64,000 nt of DNA from a virus: the IMG/VR virus record IMGVR_UViG_3300027969_000061, positions 1 to 64,000 of that record. The stretch is one strand, 5' to 3'. The first letter of the stretch is position 1, and every line of letters starts with the position of its first letter. Position numbers and translations under genes: made by a program. Below are positions 1-7,105 of this stretch, piece after piece. The notes beneath the pieces were generated by a model. The model did not search any database. It was given only the letters and a program-made list of their open reading frames with translations, and was not told the origin of the DNA.

Positions 1-1
1 C

Positions 2-97
2 AGGTCGGTATTATATGATAATTATACTGAAGCGTATAATCGTTATATTTCACTGGTTAATGATGGTTTTAGTAATGCTCGTATTGAAAGGATATAA
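2..97 (+). CDS. C-terminal end of a gene cut by the window edge
   Basis: An open frame enters from the left edge and reads 31 codons (ending ...NARIERI) to TAA at 95-97. The next gene starts two bases later inside the same ATATAATATG string, the tight spacing seen throughout this region. Function unknown; only the tail is visible. I prefer this frame to a longer overlapping frame that would start at 15, because it explains the DNA before the well-placed ATG at 99. Confidence 0.5.
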   Translation, partial: RSVLYDNYTEAYNRYISLVNDGFSNARIERI

Positions 98-98
98 T

Positions 99-302
99 AT
101 GAAGTTTATTGCAGATAATACACGGGTGATTGGTTTATTTAAAAATGAAGCGATTATCGGTACAGTAGAATCCAGTAGAATATATGGTAAGCGTATTGTA
201 TATACGGTTAATCTGGATACTCCAATATCATTAAGGTGGCGCTCCGATCCAGTATATACCATATTAATGGGACATAATGAGATTAAAGCGGCGCCGTTGT
301 AA
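99..302 (+). CDS. small hypothetical protein, 67 aa
   Basis: Unknown function. ATG at 99 follows AAAGGATATAAT, a good ribosome-binding site. In-frame upstream ATGs exist but would overlap the preceding partial gene. The product looks like a small beta-rich domain (GLFKNEAIIGTVESS near the start, then YTVNLDTPISLRW). Last gene before the first recognisable promoter, so it probably belongs to an upstream transcription unit. Confidence 0.5.
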   Translation: MKFIADNTRVIGLFKNEAIIGTVESSRIYGKRIVYTVNLDTPISLRWRSDPVYTILMGHNEIKAAPL

Positions 303-350
303 GGATACAACAGAAAAGTAGTGGTTAGTGATTATTCGCCAAGAATAGTC

Positions 351-387
351 ATTAGAATATGCCATATTGCTTGTGGTCTATTCTAAT
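351..387. repeat. inverted repeat flanking a promoter -35 box
   Basis: ATTAGAAT at 351-358 and its exact reverse complement ATTCTAAT at 380-387 lie on either side of the -35 box (371-376). Placement suggests an operator or a cruciform/hairpin that could affect the promoter at 371-398. The other copies of this promoter lack the repeat. Confidence 0.35.
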
Positions 388-398
388 GCCTGTATAAT
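371..398 (+). promoter_or_regulatory. sigma70-like early promoter (copy 1 of 5)
   Basis: TTGTGG at 371-376, 16-nt spacer, TATAAT at 393-398 in the context CTGTATAATGG. Same -35 context (gcTTGTGGT), spacer and -10 context as at 1872 and 4202. Drives the GP88-like gene at 451. Confidence 0.7.
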
Positions 399-450
399 GG
401 TTTTTTAAATACGGCATTACTCGATTGTAAATTTTGAGAATAGGAAATAT

Positions 451-1224
451 ATGAAATTATTATCGGTCGGCAATCCCAAGACCTTAAAGGGAATGAAGCA
501 AGGTTATAATACCTATATTCTTCATTTAGCACCATATACATTATCTGGTCATAATACCTGCCCTAAAGCAACCATTGGTTGTATTGATTCCTGCCTTAAT
601 ACGGCAGGTCGTGGTGGTATGTTTAAAAAAGGCGAGAATACTAATACTATTCAAAAGGCGAGAATTCGTAAAACTCAATTATTCTATGATAATCGGGAAG
701 AGTTTATGTCTTTATTAGTAAAAGATATTCTACTTGCCATTAAGCAATCTGAGAAAAAAGGTCTTATTCCTGTATTCAGATTAAATGGCACCTCTGATTT
801 ATCATGGGAAAAGTATTCAGCAAAATTAGGTAATGTAGTATATACTAACATATTCGAGGCATTCCCTAATATTCAGTTTTATGATTATACCAAGGTGCTC
901 GGTCGTAAAGTAAAAGGCATTACTAATTATCACCTTACATTCTCTATGGCAGATGGTAATTACTTGGATTGTAAACAGGCGGTTATTGAAGGTCTTAATA
1001 TTGCGGTTGTATTTGGTATTAAGAAAGGCACCAAAATGCCTGAGAAATTCTTTAATTCTAATATGACCGTATTTAATGGTGATGAGTCTGATTTACGCTT
1101 TCTTGATCCAAAGAATAGTGTTATCGGTCTATATGCCAAAGGTAAGGCAAAGAAGGATATTAGCGGTTTCGTAAAATATCCAGTAGGTAATGATTATCAG
1201 TATACGATTAAGATTGCCGCTTAA
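451..1224 (+). CDS. GP88-family phage protein
   Basis: 257 aa. The N-terminal third has the pattern I associate with the GP88 family (mycobacteriophage gene product 88): LSVGNPKTLKGMKQGYNTYILHL, then a Cys cluster CPKATIGCIDSC at about residues 38-49 and a Gly-rich segment. The four Cys suggest a metal or cluster site, but the family has no established biochemical role. The start has AATAGGAAATAT upstream. First gene behind early promoter 1, so expression early in infection is likely. Family assignment from memory of motifs, moderately sure; function unknown. Confidence 0.65.
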   Translation: MKLLSVGNPKTLKGMKQGYNTYILHLAPYTLSGHNTCPKATIGCIDSCLNTAGRGGMFKKGENTNTIQKARIRKTQLFYDNREEFMSLLVKDILLAIKQSEKKGLIPVFRLNGTSDLSWEKYSAKLGNVVYTNIFEAFPNIQFYDYTKVLGRKVKGITNYHLTFSMADGNYLDCKQAVIEGLNIAVVFGIKKGTKMPEKFFNSNMTVFNGDESDLRFLDPKNSVIGLYAKGKAKKDISGFVKYPVGNDYQYTIKIAA

Positions 1225-1232
1225 TAGTTTTA

Positions 1233-1262
1233 TAGTAACCACTAACAATATAGTGGTTATTA
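1233..1262 (+). terminator. 12-bp hairpin after the GP88-like gene (terminator-like, no T-run)
   Basis: Arms 1233-1244 and 1251-1262 are complementary (nine perfect pairs TAACCACTA/TAGTGGTTA plus three more including one G-U), with a 6-nt loop. It lies between the stop at 1224 and the next ribosome-binding site. No U-tract follows, so it could be an mRNA-end stabiliser or processing site rather than an intrinsic terminator. The string TAGTGGTTAG also occurs at 319-328. Confidence 0.45.
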
Positions 1263-1286
1263 GTAAGATTATTATAAGGAGGTAGT

Positions 1287-1406
1287 ATGAAAACTGTATA
1301 TTGCTGTGGTGGTGAAGAATGGGAGAGTTTAGAATTGGCAATTCAATACGCCAACCATGTTTATATGACCCAAGGCATTATCCTTGGTATTGAAAAGGTA
1401 GAATAA
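1287..1406 (+). CDS. small hypothetical protein, 39 aa
   Basis: ATG at 1287 has one of the best ribosome-binding sites in the window (AAGGAGG, 6 nt upstream), and the stop abuts the next ATG at 1408. The peptide starts MKTVYCCGGEEWESL with a Cys pair and has no membrane segment. Function unknown. Confidence 0.6.
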   Translation: MKTVYCCGGEEWESLELAIQYANHVYMTQGIILGIEKVE

Positions 1407-1407
1407 T

Positions 1408-1707
1408 ATGGACTTATTTGAATTAATTGATGAGGTGACAGAAATCACCGATAATTATGTTGCTCAAATGTGGCAAGTGCCGGCAAAACAATTAGGTCTT
1501 GACCATCGGTGCGGTAAACTGTTTGCAAATGCAGATTGTATTGCTGTATATAAAGCAAATGACCGTGCCTTACAGTATTATGGTGGTTTTGAATATGTTG
1601 ATTCTGAATATCGGCATGAAATGGGTGAATTTGTATTCTATTCGGCTGAAGATGATAGAGTCCAAGGTCATTTGCAAGATTATTTAAATAAAGTAGAGGC
1701 AGAATAA
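1408..1707 (+). CDS. hypothetical protein, 99 aa
   Basis: Acidic 99-aa protein of unknown function; N-terminus MDLFELIDEVTEIT is probably helical. It begins two bases after the preceding 39-aa gene and ends one base before the next, so it is the middle gene of an early three-gene unit. Confidence 0.65.
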   Translation: MDLFELIDEVTEITDNYVAQMWQVPAKQLGLDHRCGKLFANADCIAVYKANDRALQYYGGFEYVDSEYRHEMGEFVFYSAEDDRVQGHLQDYLNKVEAE

Positions 1708-1708
1708 A

Positions 1709-1858
1709 ATGAATACATGGCAATTTGTGGTAAGTGAATTAAAATCACTCCAACAAGGTTTTAATGATGACCAAGCGATTGCGGAATTGTTTGTGGAACA
1801 GAAGCTGTTGCGTGGATACAACATAACCAAAAGTAAAGACCAAGTATACCATGCCTAA
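1709..1858 (+). CDS. small hypothetical protein, 49 aa
   Basis: ATG at 1709 follows the previous stop by one base; 49 codons to TAA at 1856-1858. Begins MNTWQFVVSELKSLQQGF. Function unknown. Last gene before early promoter 2. Confidence 0.5.
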   Translation: MNTWQFVVSELKSLQQGFNDDQAIAELFVEQKLLRGYNITKSKDQVYHA

Positions 1859-1871
1859 CATGACAAAACGC

Positions 1872-1899
1872 TTGTGGTATTCATTGGTACCTGTATAAT
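1872..1899 (+). promoter_or_regulatory. sigma70-like early promoter (copy 2 of 5)
   Basis: TTGTGG at 1872-1877, 16-nt spacer, TATAAT at 1894-1899. The -10 context GGTACCTGTATAATGG is shared exactly with the copy at 8251. Drives the block of small genes from 1927 to 4198. Confidence 0.75.
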
Positions 1900-1926
1900 G
1901 GTTTTATTAATTGATTAGGAGATTAT

Positions 1927-2208
1927 ATGTTGAAATTTGAAGGTATTGCAAAAGTTGGTGATATTATTCGTGCATACGATTTTAAACCAATGGCAGGTCG
2001 TGATGATGCTTTTATTGAAGGTGTTGTAATTGATGCTAATAGTAATGAATCGGGTTTTAGTTCTTATAAGATAAAAGTTACGGTCGATAAGTTTAAAAAA
2101 TACGAAACCAAAGTTTCTGCTAGAAACCGTGTTGAGCAGATTGCTTTTGTACCACACCAAACCAGTTTTATGGAATTTGATTTTCGTGTAATCAATTTAA
2201 GTGAGTGA
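1927..2208 (+). CDS. conserved T4-like phage hypothetical protein, 93 aa
   Basis: Unknown function. The segment GDIIRAYDFKPMAGRDDAF (about residues 10-28) recalls small proteins I associate with T4-like phages of aquatic bacteria; the fold is probably beta-rich. ATG at 1927 is preceded by TTAGGAGA. First gene behind early promoter 2. Confidence 0.7.
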   Translation: MLKFEGIAKVGDIIRAYDFKPMAGRDDAFIEGVVIDANSNESGFSSYKIKVTVDKFKKYETKVSARNRVEQIAFVPHQTSFMEFDFRVINLSE

Positions 2209-2218
2209 GAGGTTACTA

Positions 2219-2413
2219 ATGAGTAGAAAAATCAATCATTTTATTACTGAATTGGTTGCTGAAGATGTCAAAGATATTAAAAAGCTGAAAAAGGCGGAGT
2301 TGTTTACTTTGACGGTTCAGTTATTAGAGAATAATTATCGTGAATTGCATAATGATACTATTGTAGAATTGTATGAAAATGTTTTTCACACTTATGTAAG
2401 GAATGCAGGATGA
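2219..2413 (+). CDS. small hypothetical protein, 64 aa
   Basis: Start taken at ATG 2219 (ribosome-binding site GAGAGG) rather than the in-frame GTG at 2201 inside the previous gene. Lys-rich middle followed by an acidic helical C-terminus; unknown function. Its stop overlaps the next start (ATGA), indicating translational coupling. Confidence 0.6.
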   Translation: MSRKINHFITELVAEDVKDIKKLKKAELFTLTVQLLENNYRELHNDTIVELYENVFHTYVRNAG

Positions 2414-2727
2414 ATACAATGAATTTTCGTTTAAAAGAAATAGCGATGTGCCAAGCATTAGAGAGTTATCAGGCACCAGCCAATTTTCGTTCCACTTATA
2501 AGGCAGTACCAATTGCTTTATATGAAGAAGTGAAACGGTTTATTGATTTTACCAAGTATTATGTTTGTTTTCGTGGTCCCCGCTTTAATGGTAGTTATTC
2601 TACCCGTAAGCGTGATGCTTATGCTTTTGATGTATACCAGCGTAGCGACCGTGATACCAGAGAAATTCGTATTGAGCGTGATGCCTTTAATCGTGGTGTC
2701 CGTTGGGCAAATAATAGGAGTCATTAA
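2410..2727 (+). CDS. hypothetical protein, 105 aa
   Basis: Basic protein rich in Arg, Tyr and Phe in its C-terminal half (YSTRKRDAYAFDVYQRSDRD). Unknown function; the charge pattern would suit a nucleic-acid or host-protein binder but nothing proves it. Overlaps the previous gene by four bases. Confidence 0.65.
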   Translation: MNTMNFRLKEIAMCQALESYQAPANFRSTYKAVPIALYEEVKRFIDFTKYYVCFRGPRFNGSYSTRKRDAYAFDVYQRSDRDTREIRIERDAFNRGVRWANNRSH

Positions 2728-2729
2728 TT

Positions 2730-2918
2730 ATGACACAAAGCGAATTGATTAAAAAGTTAGAACAGGCACAAAGCCTGCTTTCGGATGTTTATCATTGGGC
2801 AGATACCAAAGGTGCTGGTGAATTGAAGGTAAGTGCTCATGTTGCATCTTTGATGAGTTGTGCTGATGACTGTATTATTGAAACGATTGACTATTTAACA
2901 GGTGAAAATGATGAATAA
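2730..2918 (+). CDS. small hypothetical protein, 62 aa
   Basis: Probably an all-helical protein (MTQSELIKKLEQAQSLLSDV at the N-terminus). GGAGT ribosome-binding site upstream. Unknown function; member of the early unit behind promoter 2. Confidence 0.6.
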   Translation: MTQSELIKKLEQAQSLLSDVYHWADTKGAGELKVSAHVASLMSCADDCIIETIDYLTGENDE

Positions 2919-3102
2919 TGTATATATTGTAAAATCTGGTCAATTGGTAGATTTTAGTGGATGGGAATGGTTGAATCTCCGAGCTTTTACTGATTATGAT
3001 AAGGCAGAAGAATTTATGTGGTCAGTTGAAAAACAGATTAAACCAGAAGATTTAGGTGAAAAAGAAGATGTGCATATTGAAACATTAACATTAGAGGTGT
3101 AA
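2911..3102 (+). CDS. small hypothetical protein, 63 aa
   Basis: Start taken at ATG 2911 (AGGTGA five bases upstream); ATG 2908 and GTG 2902 are in-frame alternatives. Overlaps the previous gene by eight bases. Starts MNNVYIVKSGQLVDFSGWEW and has an acidic C-terminus. Unknown function. Confidence 0.6.
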   Translation: MNNVYIVKSGQLVDFSGWEWLNLRAFTDYDKAEEFMWSVEKQIKPEDLGEKEDVHIETLTLEV

Positions 3103-3103
3103 T

Positions 3104-3349
3104 ATGAGTGGTAATCATTTTGATGGTATGAGTGTGGACGAATTACAATCGTATTTCTCCGATTTCTATAAAGATTATTATGGTTTTCGTCCTCGTTTTG
3201 CAACACCAGAACAATGGATTAATCGTGAGTGGTTGATACAAAGCATTAATGGCATCCATGATGCTTTTGATGCTATGAAGAAAACGGCAAGTGGTCGTGA
3301 ACAGTTGCGTGCTGAAGGTTGGCAAATTGATGAAAGTGAGTTTGTATGA
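3104..3349 (+). CDS. conserved phage hypothetical protein, 81 aa
   Basis: Pattern MSVDELQSYFSDFYKDYYGFRPR followed by a Trp-rich helix (WINREWLIQSINGIHDAFD) resembles small proteins found in T4-like phages of aquatic bacteria. No function known. Starts one base after the previous stop and overlaps the next start. Confidence 0.65.
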   Translation: MSGNHFDGMSVDELQSYFSDFYKDYYGFRPRFATPEQWINREWLIQSINGIHDAFDAMKKTASGREQLRAEGWQIDESEFV

Positions 3350-3519
3350 GTTATGATTCAGATTTCGAAAGAGTTTACATGGTTGAATTTCAATCGGGTA
3401 GGGTTATTCATATTGGCCAATATACGGTTCAAGATGTATTGGAATATTGTGCTGATGAGCATGAAGGTGAAGTTATTAAATCAATCTATGAAGAAGTTTA
3501 TAGTAAGTGGGAAGAATAA
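3346..3519 (+). CDS. small hypothetical protein, 57 aa
   Basis: ATGAGTTATG at 3346 overlaps the previous stop, and TAA at 3517-3519 overlaps the next ATG. The frame fills what would otherwise be a gap in a gapless operon. Acidic product ending in EEVYSKWEE. Unknown function. Confidence 0.6.
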   Translation: MSYDSDFERVYMVEFQSGRVIHIGQYTVQDVLEYCADEHEGEVIKSIYEEVYSKWEE

Positions 3520-3809
3520 TGGCAATTAGATATTCTACCAATTGGATGGGACCAATCAGTAAACAATGGTACAATGATAGAGACCTTGAATTGTGGACTT
3601 ATTCCGCAGGTCGTATTGATTGTCGTGGTGAAGGATTGGGACCATACGGTGAAGAATTATATTTGGCACCAATGCTTACCGAAGATTGGGTCAGATTTAC
3701 TAAATGGTTGAATACATTTGAAACTGATGCAATGTGGAATTTAAAAGATTTGGTTGAATTGTATGAAAGAGTAAATCCAAAAATTACTTGGGCTGAAGGA
3801 TATGAATAA
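3519..3809 (+). CDS. hypothetical protein, 96 aa
   Basis: Start taken at ATG 3519, which overlaps the preceding TAA, rather than the upstream in-frame GTG at 3507. Trp- and Tyr-rich N-terminus (MAIRYSTNWMGPISKQWYND). Unknown function. Confidence 0.65.
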   Translation: MAIRYSTNWMGPISKQWYNDRDLELWTYSAGRIDCRGEGLGPYGEELYLAPMLTEDWVRFTKWLNTFETDAMWNLKDLVELYERVNPKITWAEGYE

Positions 3810-4198
3810 TGGGTATTAGTGCATATAAAGAAGTTACAGAATGGGATAATTCGGAGTTTGTGGTGCCGAACCATACTTATTTGTTTGATGGCAAATCCAA
3901 TATTCTGGCATATGCCAAGGCGAGCAATGATGAGTTGGTGATAATGAATAAACCAATGAAGATTGATACCCGTAGGCGTAAGTTTGAGAAGGTCAGACAC
4001 CGTGCCTTGGAAGCGTTTGGTAAAACATTGGAGAGCGTGCAGGAGGCGCCCGAAGGCATTGCTGTGAAGTCCGATAGTGGTAAGACTTACTATATTACGG
4101 AAAGTAATGGAAACTATCGGTGTAATTGCGTGGGGTTTGGTTATCGTGGAAAGTGTAAGCATATAGATGTTGCTAGGAAACAACAGTCTGGTAAATAA
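3809..4198 (+). CDS. SWIM-type zinc-finger-like protein, 129 aa
   Basis: Residues about 107-122 read YRCNCVGFGYRGKCKHI, matching the CxCx(n)CxH signature of SWIM zinc fingers, which bind nucleic acid or protein partners. A basic stretch (IDTRRRKFEKVRHRALEAFG) precedes it, consistent with nucleic-acid binding. Last gene of the unit behind promoter 2, four bases before the next promoter box. Motif seen directly; role inferred. Confidence 0.7.
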   Translation: MGISAYKEVTEWDNSEFVVPNHTYLFDGKSNILAYAKASNDELVIMNKPMKIDTRRRKFEKVRHRALEAFGKTLESVQEAPEGIAVKSDSGKTYYITESNGNYRCNCVGFGYRGKCKHIDVARKQQSGK

Positions 4199-4201
4199 TG
4201 C

Positions 4202-4229
4202 TTGTGGTATTCTGTGGTTCGTGTATAAT
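4202..4229 (+). promoter_or_regulatory. sigma70-like early promoter (copy 3 of 5)
   Basis: TTGTGG at 4202-4207, 16-nt spacer, TATAAT at 4224-4229 (GTGTATAATGG). Drives the AAA ATPase at 4256. Confidence 0.7.
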
Positions 4230-4255
4230 GGTTGTTTTAGTGAGTGAGGAATAAT

Positions 4256-5128
4256 ATGTCAGAAATTAAATATGTTAATGGAAAATACACCGCCACAATT
4301 AATGGCAAAACCGTGAAGCGTAGCAATTTGAAGCATTTAGAATATGTCCTCAAAAAAGCAGGCAAACAATCTGTATCAGAACCAACACAATCAAAATTTA
4401 CAATCAACCAACGATTTGGTTTTTTATCTGATATGATTGTAATGCTTGCCAAAGGTGACCAACCCTCCGTTGTAGTAACGGGACCTGGTGGTTTGGGCAA
4501 ATCTCATACAGTTACCACTACATTGAGAAAAGCTGGACTCAAAGATATGTCCATTCTTGATGACTATGAGATTGGCGCCCAAGTACCAAAAAATGCGTTT
4601 GTTGTAATTAAAGGTTATTCTACACCTAAAGGTTTGTATCGTACCTTGTATGAGAACCGTAATTCAATTATTGTATTTGATGATTGTGATTCAGTATTAA
4701 AAGATCCTGTATCATTGAACATATTGAAAGGTGCTTTAGATTCTTACTCAAAGCGTATCATTTCATGGCGTGCAGATATTAAAGATGAAGATTTACCGAC
4801 CTCATTTGAATTTAAAGGTCGTGTGGTGTTTATCTCTAATATGTCCTCATCACAATTAGACCAAGCAATCATTTCACGGTCTATGTCAGTTGATGTGACA
4901 ATGACAGCAACACAAAAAGTAGAGCGTATGCGTTTCTTGGTGAAAGAAAAAGATTTCATGCCTGATTTTGATTTGGTTGCAAAGAATGATGCTTTGAATT
5001 TGATTGCCAAGTTGGTTGACAATGTAAAAGAATTATCTTTGCGGACTTTGATTCAAGTAACCAAGATTCGTAAATCTAATCCTAATAATAATTGGAAAGA
5101 ATTGGCAGAATATGCCATTTGTGGATAA
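4256..5128 (+). CDS. AAA-family ATPase
   Basis: 290 aa. Walker A GPGGLGKS at about residues 76-83, Walker B IIVFDDCD at about 138-145, and a sensor-like VVFISNMSS segment, so this is an AAA P-loop ATPase. The N-terminal 50 residues form a small basic domain. Start taken at ATG 4256 behind GAGTGAGGA; an in-frame start at 4244 lacks a site. Paired one gene apart with the CobS-like AAA ATPase at 5485, each with its own early promoter, so the two may act together. Partner and substrate unknown. Confidence 0.8.
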   Translation: MSEIKYVNGKYTATINGKTVKRSNLKHLEYVLKKAGKQSVSEPTQSKFTINQRFGFLSDMIVMLAKGDQPSVVVTGPGGLGKSHTVTTTLRKAGLKDMSILDDYEIGAQVPKNAFVVIKGYSTPKGLYRTLYENRNSIIVFDDCDSVLKDPVSLNILKGALDSYSKRIISWRADIKDEDLPTSFEFKGRVVFISNMSSSQLDQAIISRSMSVDVTMTATQKVERMRFLVKEKDFMPDFDLVAKNDALNLIAKLVDNVKELSLRTLIQVTKIRKSNPNNNWKELAEYAICG

Positions 5129-5129
5129 T

Positions 5130-5399
5130 ATGAAAACTAGAAAATACTCAAAGACTGTAAAAGATTGGTTTAATAATTTCAAATCTTGTTATGGCAATCC
5201 GTCTATTAAAGATGAAGCAGAAAGTTTTTATAATGCTGGGTTCGATGATGGTGCAGGTTGTATGTGTAGTGCCATGAGAGAAGCAGGAGTACCATTAGAT
5301 AAAATCATTGAGGTGTATTCAAAGTTTGATCCTAAAGGTGAATCGATTAGTTATGGTATGATTATGGAAGATTGGGCAGATGAGGAATGTGTTGCTTGA
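5130..5399 (+). CDS. hypothetical protein, 89 aa
   Basis: Helical, acidic protein with a small Cys cluster (DDGAGCMCSAM). Start at ATG 5130, one base after the previous stop; only a weak GGA site. Lies between the two AAA ATPase genes and is cotranscribed with the first, so it might be an adaptor; that is inference. Confidence 0.6.
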   Translation: MKTRKYSKTVKDWFNNFKSCYGNPSIKDEAESFYNAGFDDGAGCMCSAMREAGVPLDKIIEVYSKFDPKGESISYGMIMEDWADEECVA

Positions 5400-5422
5400 A
5401 AACAACGGACTGAAAATATTTC

Positions 5423-5450
5423 TTGACTTATGGTGCGGTACCTGTATAAT
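5423..5450 (+). promoter_or_regulatory. sigma70-like early promoter (copy 4 of 5)
   Basis: TTGACT at 5423-5428, 16-nt spacer, TATAAT at 5445-5450 in CGGTACCTGTATAATGG. Best -35 of the five copies. Drives the CobS-like gene at 5485. Confidence 0.75.
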
Positions 5451-5484
5451 GGTACATTAAATATGATTATTGTGAAAGGCGTAT

Positions 5485-6651
5485 ATGGCAGATTTAAATA
5501 AAAACGGCATTGCTTTTGTGCAGGCTGCTGAAAAGATTTTTGGTGTTGGTGCAGTATTGACCAGAGATGGTATCGCTCACGTGGTGAGTGAAACTGGCGT
5601 ACCATATCCATATTGGTTTGTTACCAAAACAGAATATCGTAATGGTCCCCGTGGTGAGTATTTGTTGCCTAATATTGGCACCAAGAAAACAGCCAAAGCA
5701 TCGGCACCTGTAGTAGAAGAAGAATTAGAAGTTGCGCTTCAGGCTCAAGTGTTAGAATTCCGTCAACCAAAAATGATTGATGAATCTGATTCTGCCGTGC
5801 CTGCTAAATGGCCTGATTATGTGCCATTTGGTTTCTATAAAGATATGAAGAATATCATTAATAGCAAGGCATTCTATCCTGTATTCGTTACTGGTTTATC
5901 AGGCAACGGCAAGACCTTGATGGTTGAGCAAGTGTGTGCTGAATTGAATCGTGAGTGTATTCGTGTGAATATCTCCATTGAAACAGATGAAACCGACCTA
6001 CTTGGTGGTCCTACTCTTATCAATGGTAATGTGGTCAATCGTGATGGTCCGGTTCTTCAGGCGATGAAGAAAGGTGCCGTATTGTTGATTGACGAAGTAG
6101 ACCGTGGTTCTAATAAGTTGATGTGTTTGCAAGGCATTCTTGAAGGCAAACCATACTACAATAAGAAAACTGGTGAAGTGGTAACACCTGCCAATGGTTT
6201 CACAGTAGTAGCAACGGCAAATACCAAAGGTCGTGGTAGTGAAGAAGGTCGTTATCTATCGCAAGTGCTTGACGATGCTTTCTTAGAAAGATTCCCAATC
6301 ACCGTAGAACAGGAATATCCTGATGCCAAAACTGAGAAGAAAATTCTTACACCGTTAATTGACGATAAAGAATTTGTTGAGAACCTTTGCCAATGGGCAG
6401 ATGTGGTTCGCCAGACTTTTGACCAAGGTGCTACTGACGAGATTATCTCTACTCGCCGATTGGTACATATTGCCAAAGCGTATGGAATTTTCAAAGACCG
6501 CATGAAAGCAATTACATTGTGCGTGAATCGTTTTGATGCCGAAACAAAAATGGCATTTTTAGATTTGTATTCAAAAGTGGATGCTACTGTCGAATCACCA
6601 GCGAATACAAGTACCACAGTTGCAAGTGCCGAAACACCGGTACAACAATAG
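5485..6651 (+). CDS. cobS: CobS-like AAA ATPase
   Basis: 388 aa. Walker A GLSGNGKT at about residues 137-144, Walker B LLIDEVD at about 200-206, followed by VVATANTKG and an arginine-containing ERFPITVE segment: the MoxR/CobS branch of AAA ATPases. Such proteins are widespread in T4-like phages of aquatic bacteria and annotated as cobalt-chelatase subunit CobS. No CobT or CobN partner is visible here, so a role in cobalamin synthesis is doubtful and a protein-remodelling role is as likely. The first 60 residues are a separate Tyr-rich domain. Own promoter at 5423. Confidence 0.8.
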   Translation: MADLNKNGIAFVQAAEKIFGVGAVLTRDGIAHVVSETGVPYPYWFVTKTEYRNGPRGEYLLPNIGTKKTAKASAPVVEEELEVALQAQVLEFRQPKMIDESDSAVPAKWPDYVPFGFYKDMKNIINSKAFYPVFVTGLSGNGKTLMVEQVCAELNRECIRVNISIETDETDLLGGPTLINGNVVNRDGPVLQAMKKGAVLLIDEVDRGSNKLMCLQGILEGKPYYNKKTGEVVTPANGFTVVATANTKGRGSEEGRYLSQVLDDAFLERFPITVEQEYPDAKTEKKILTPLIDDKEFVENLCQWADVVRQTFDQGATDEIISTRRLVHIAKAYGIFKDRMKAITLCVNRFDAETKMAFLDLYSKVDATVESPANTSTTVASAETPVQQ

Positions 6652-6662
6652 TGGTAAACAAC

Positions 6663-6692
6663 CAAGGACTGGTTGCCAACCAACCGTCCTTG
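6663..6692 (+). terminator. strong hairpin after cobS (no T-run)
   Basis: CAAGGAC 6663-6669 pairs with GTCCTTG 6686-6692, and inside it GGTTG 6671-6675 pairs with CAACC 6681-6685; one bulged T and a 5-nt loop. It lies 11 bases past the cobS stop. No U-tract follows. It overlaps the -35 and spacer of a candidate promoter (6673-6701), so it could instead be an operator. Confidence 0.45.
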
Positions 6693-6701
6693 TGTTACAA
6701 T
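6673..6701 (+). promoter_or_regulatory. candidate promoter for the gene at 6756
   Basis: TTGCCA 6673-6678, 17-nt spacer, TACAAT 6696-6701. The -10 context TGTGTTACAAT recurs at 13734-13744. It overlaps the hairpin at 6663-6692, so the call is tentative. Confidence 0.4.
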
Positions 6702-6755
6702 GGCAGTTCAAGTAGTATTTTATATTATGTTTAATTTGATTAGGAGTATTATACA

Positions 6756-7097
6756 ATGGCATTAACAGTTCGCAAAGGCAAAATCAACCGTCATGAAAAA
6801 ATTACCCAAGTATTATTGAGTGGTAAGCCTGTTTCACCAGACGAAATCATGGCTGTGTTTAAAGGCACAGACCAAGAGAGCGTGCTGTACCGCCTCTCGA
6901 CCAACATCTATAACATTCGTAAAGATGGTGGTATTGTGAAAGTTATTAAATCTGGCCGTAAGGTGACAGGTTATCAGTTGGTTAACTTCACAGAGTTCGA
7001 CAAGAACGGCCGTTACCAAGGCAAAACAGTTGCTAAGGCATCACCTGCACCTGTTGCTTCAGTAAAACCCGCAACAGTCCAACCTGTTACAGCGTAA
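6756..7097 (+). CDS. hypothetical protein with possible winged-helix domain, 113 aa
   Basis: The N-terminal 80 residues look like a small helix-turn-helix or winged-helix unit: KINRHEKITQVLLSG, then SPDEIMAVFKG, then YRLSTNIYNIRKDGGIVK and a hairpin RKVTGYQLV. The last 30 residues are an Ala/Pro/Val-rich linker-like tail. DNA binding is inferred from this pattern only. Strong ribosome-binding site AGGAGT. It stands alone between a hairpin/promoter region and the structured RNA at 7106. Confidence 0.6.
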   Translation: MALTVRKGKINRHEKITQVLLSGKPVSPDEIMAVFKGTDQESVLYRLSTNIYNIRKDGGIVKVIKSGRKVTGYQLVNFTEFDKNGRYQGKTVAKASPAPVASVKPATVQPVTA

Positions 7098-7105
7098 GAA
7101 GTAAA

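Noticed and set aside
3599-4183. 194-codon leftward open frame
   Set aside because: Antisense to three well-placed rightward genes with coupled starts; composition is that of a shadow frame.
5485-6651. cobalamin-synthesis pathway gene
   Set aside because: The protein is CobS-like by family, but no other cobalamin gene is in the window; pathway role not claimed.
6252-6683. 143-codon leftward open frame
   Set aside because: Antisense to the cobS catalytic domain; no start signal.
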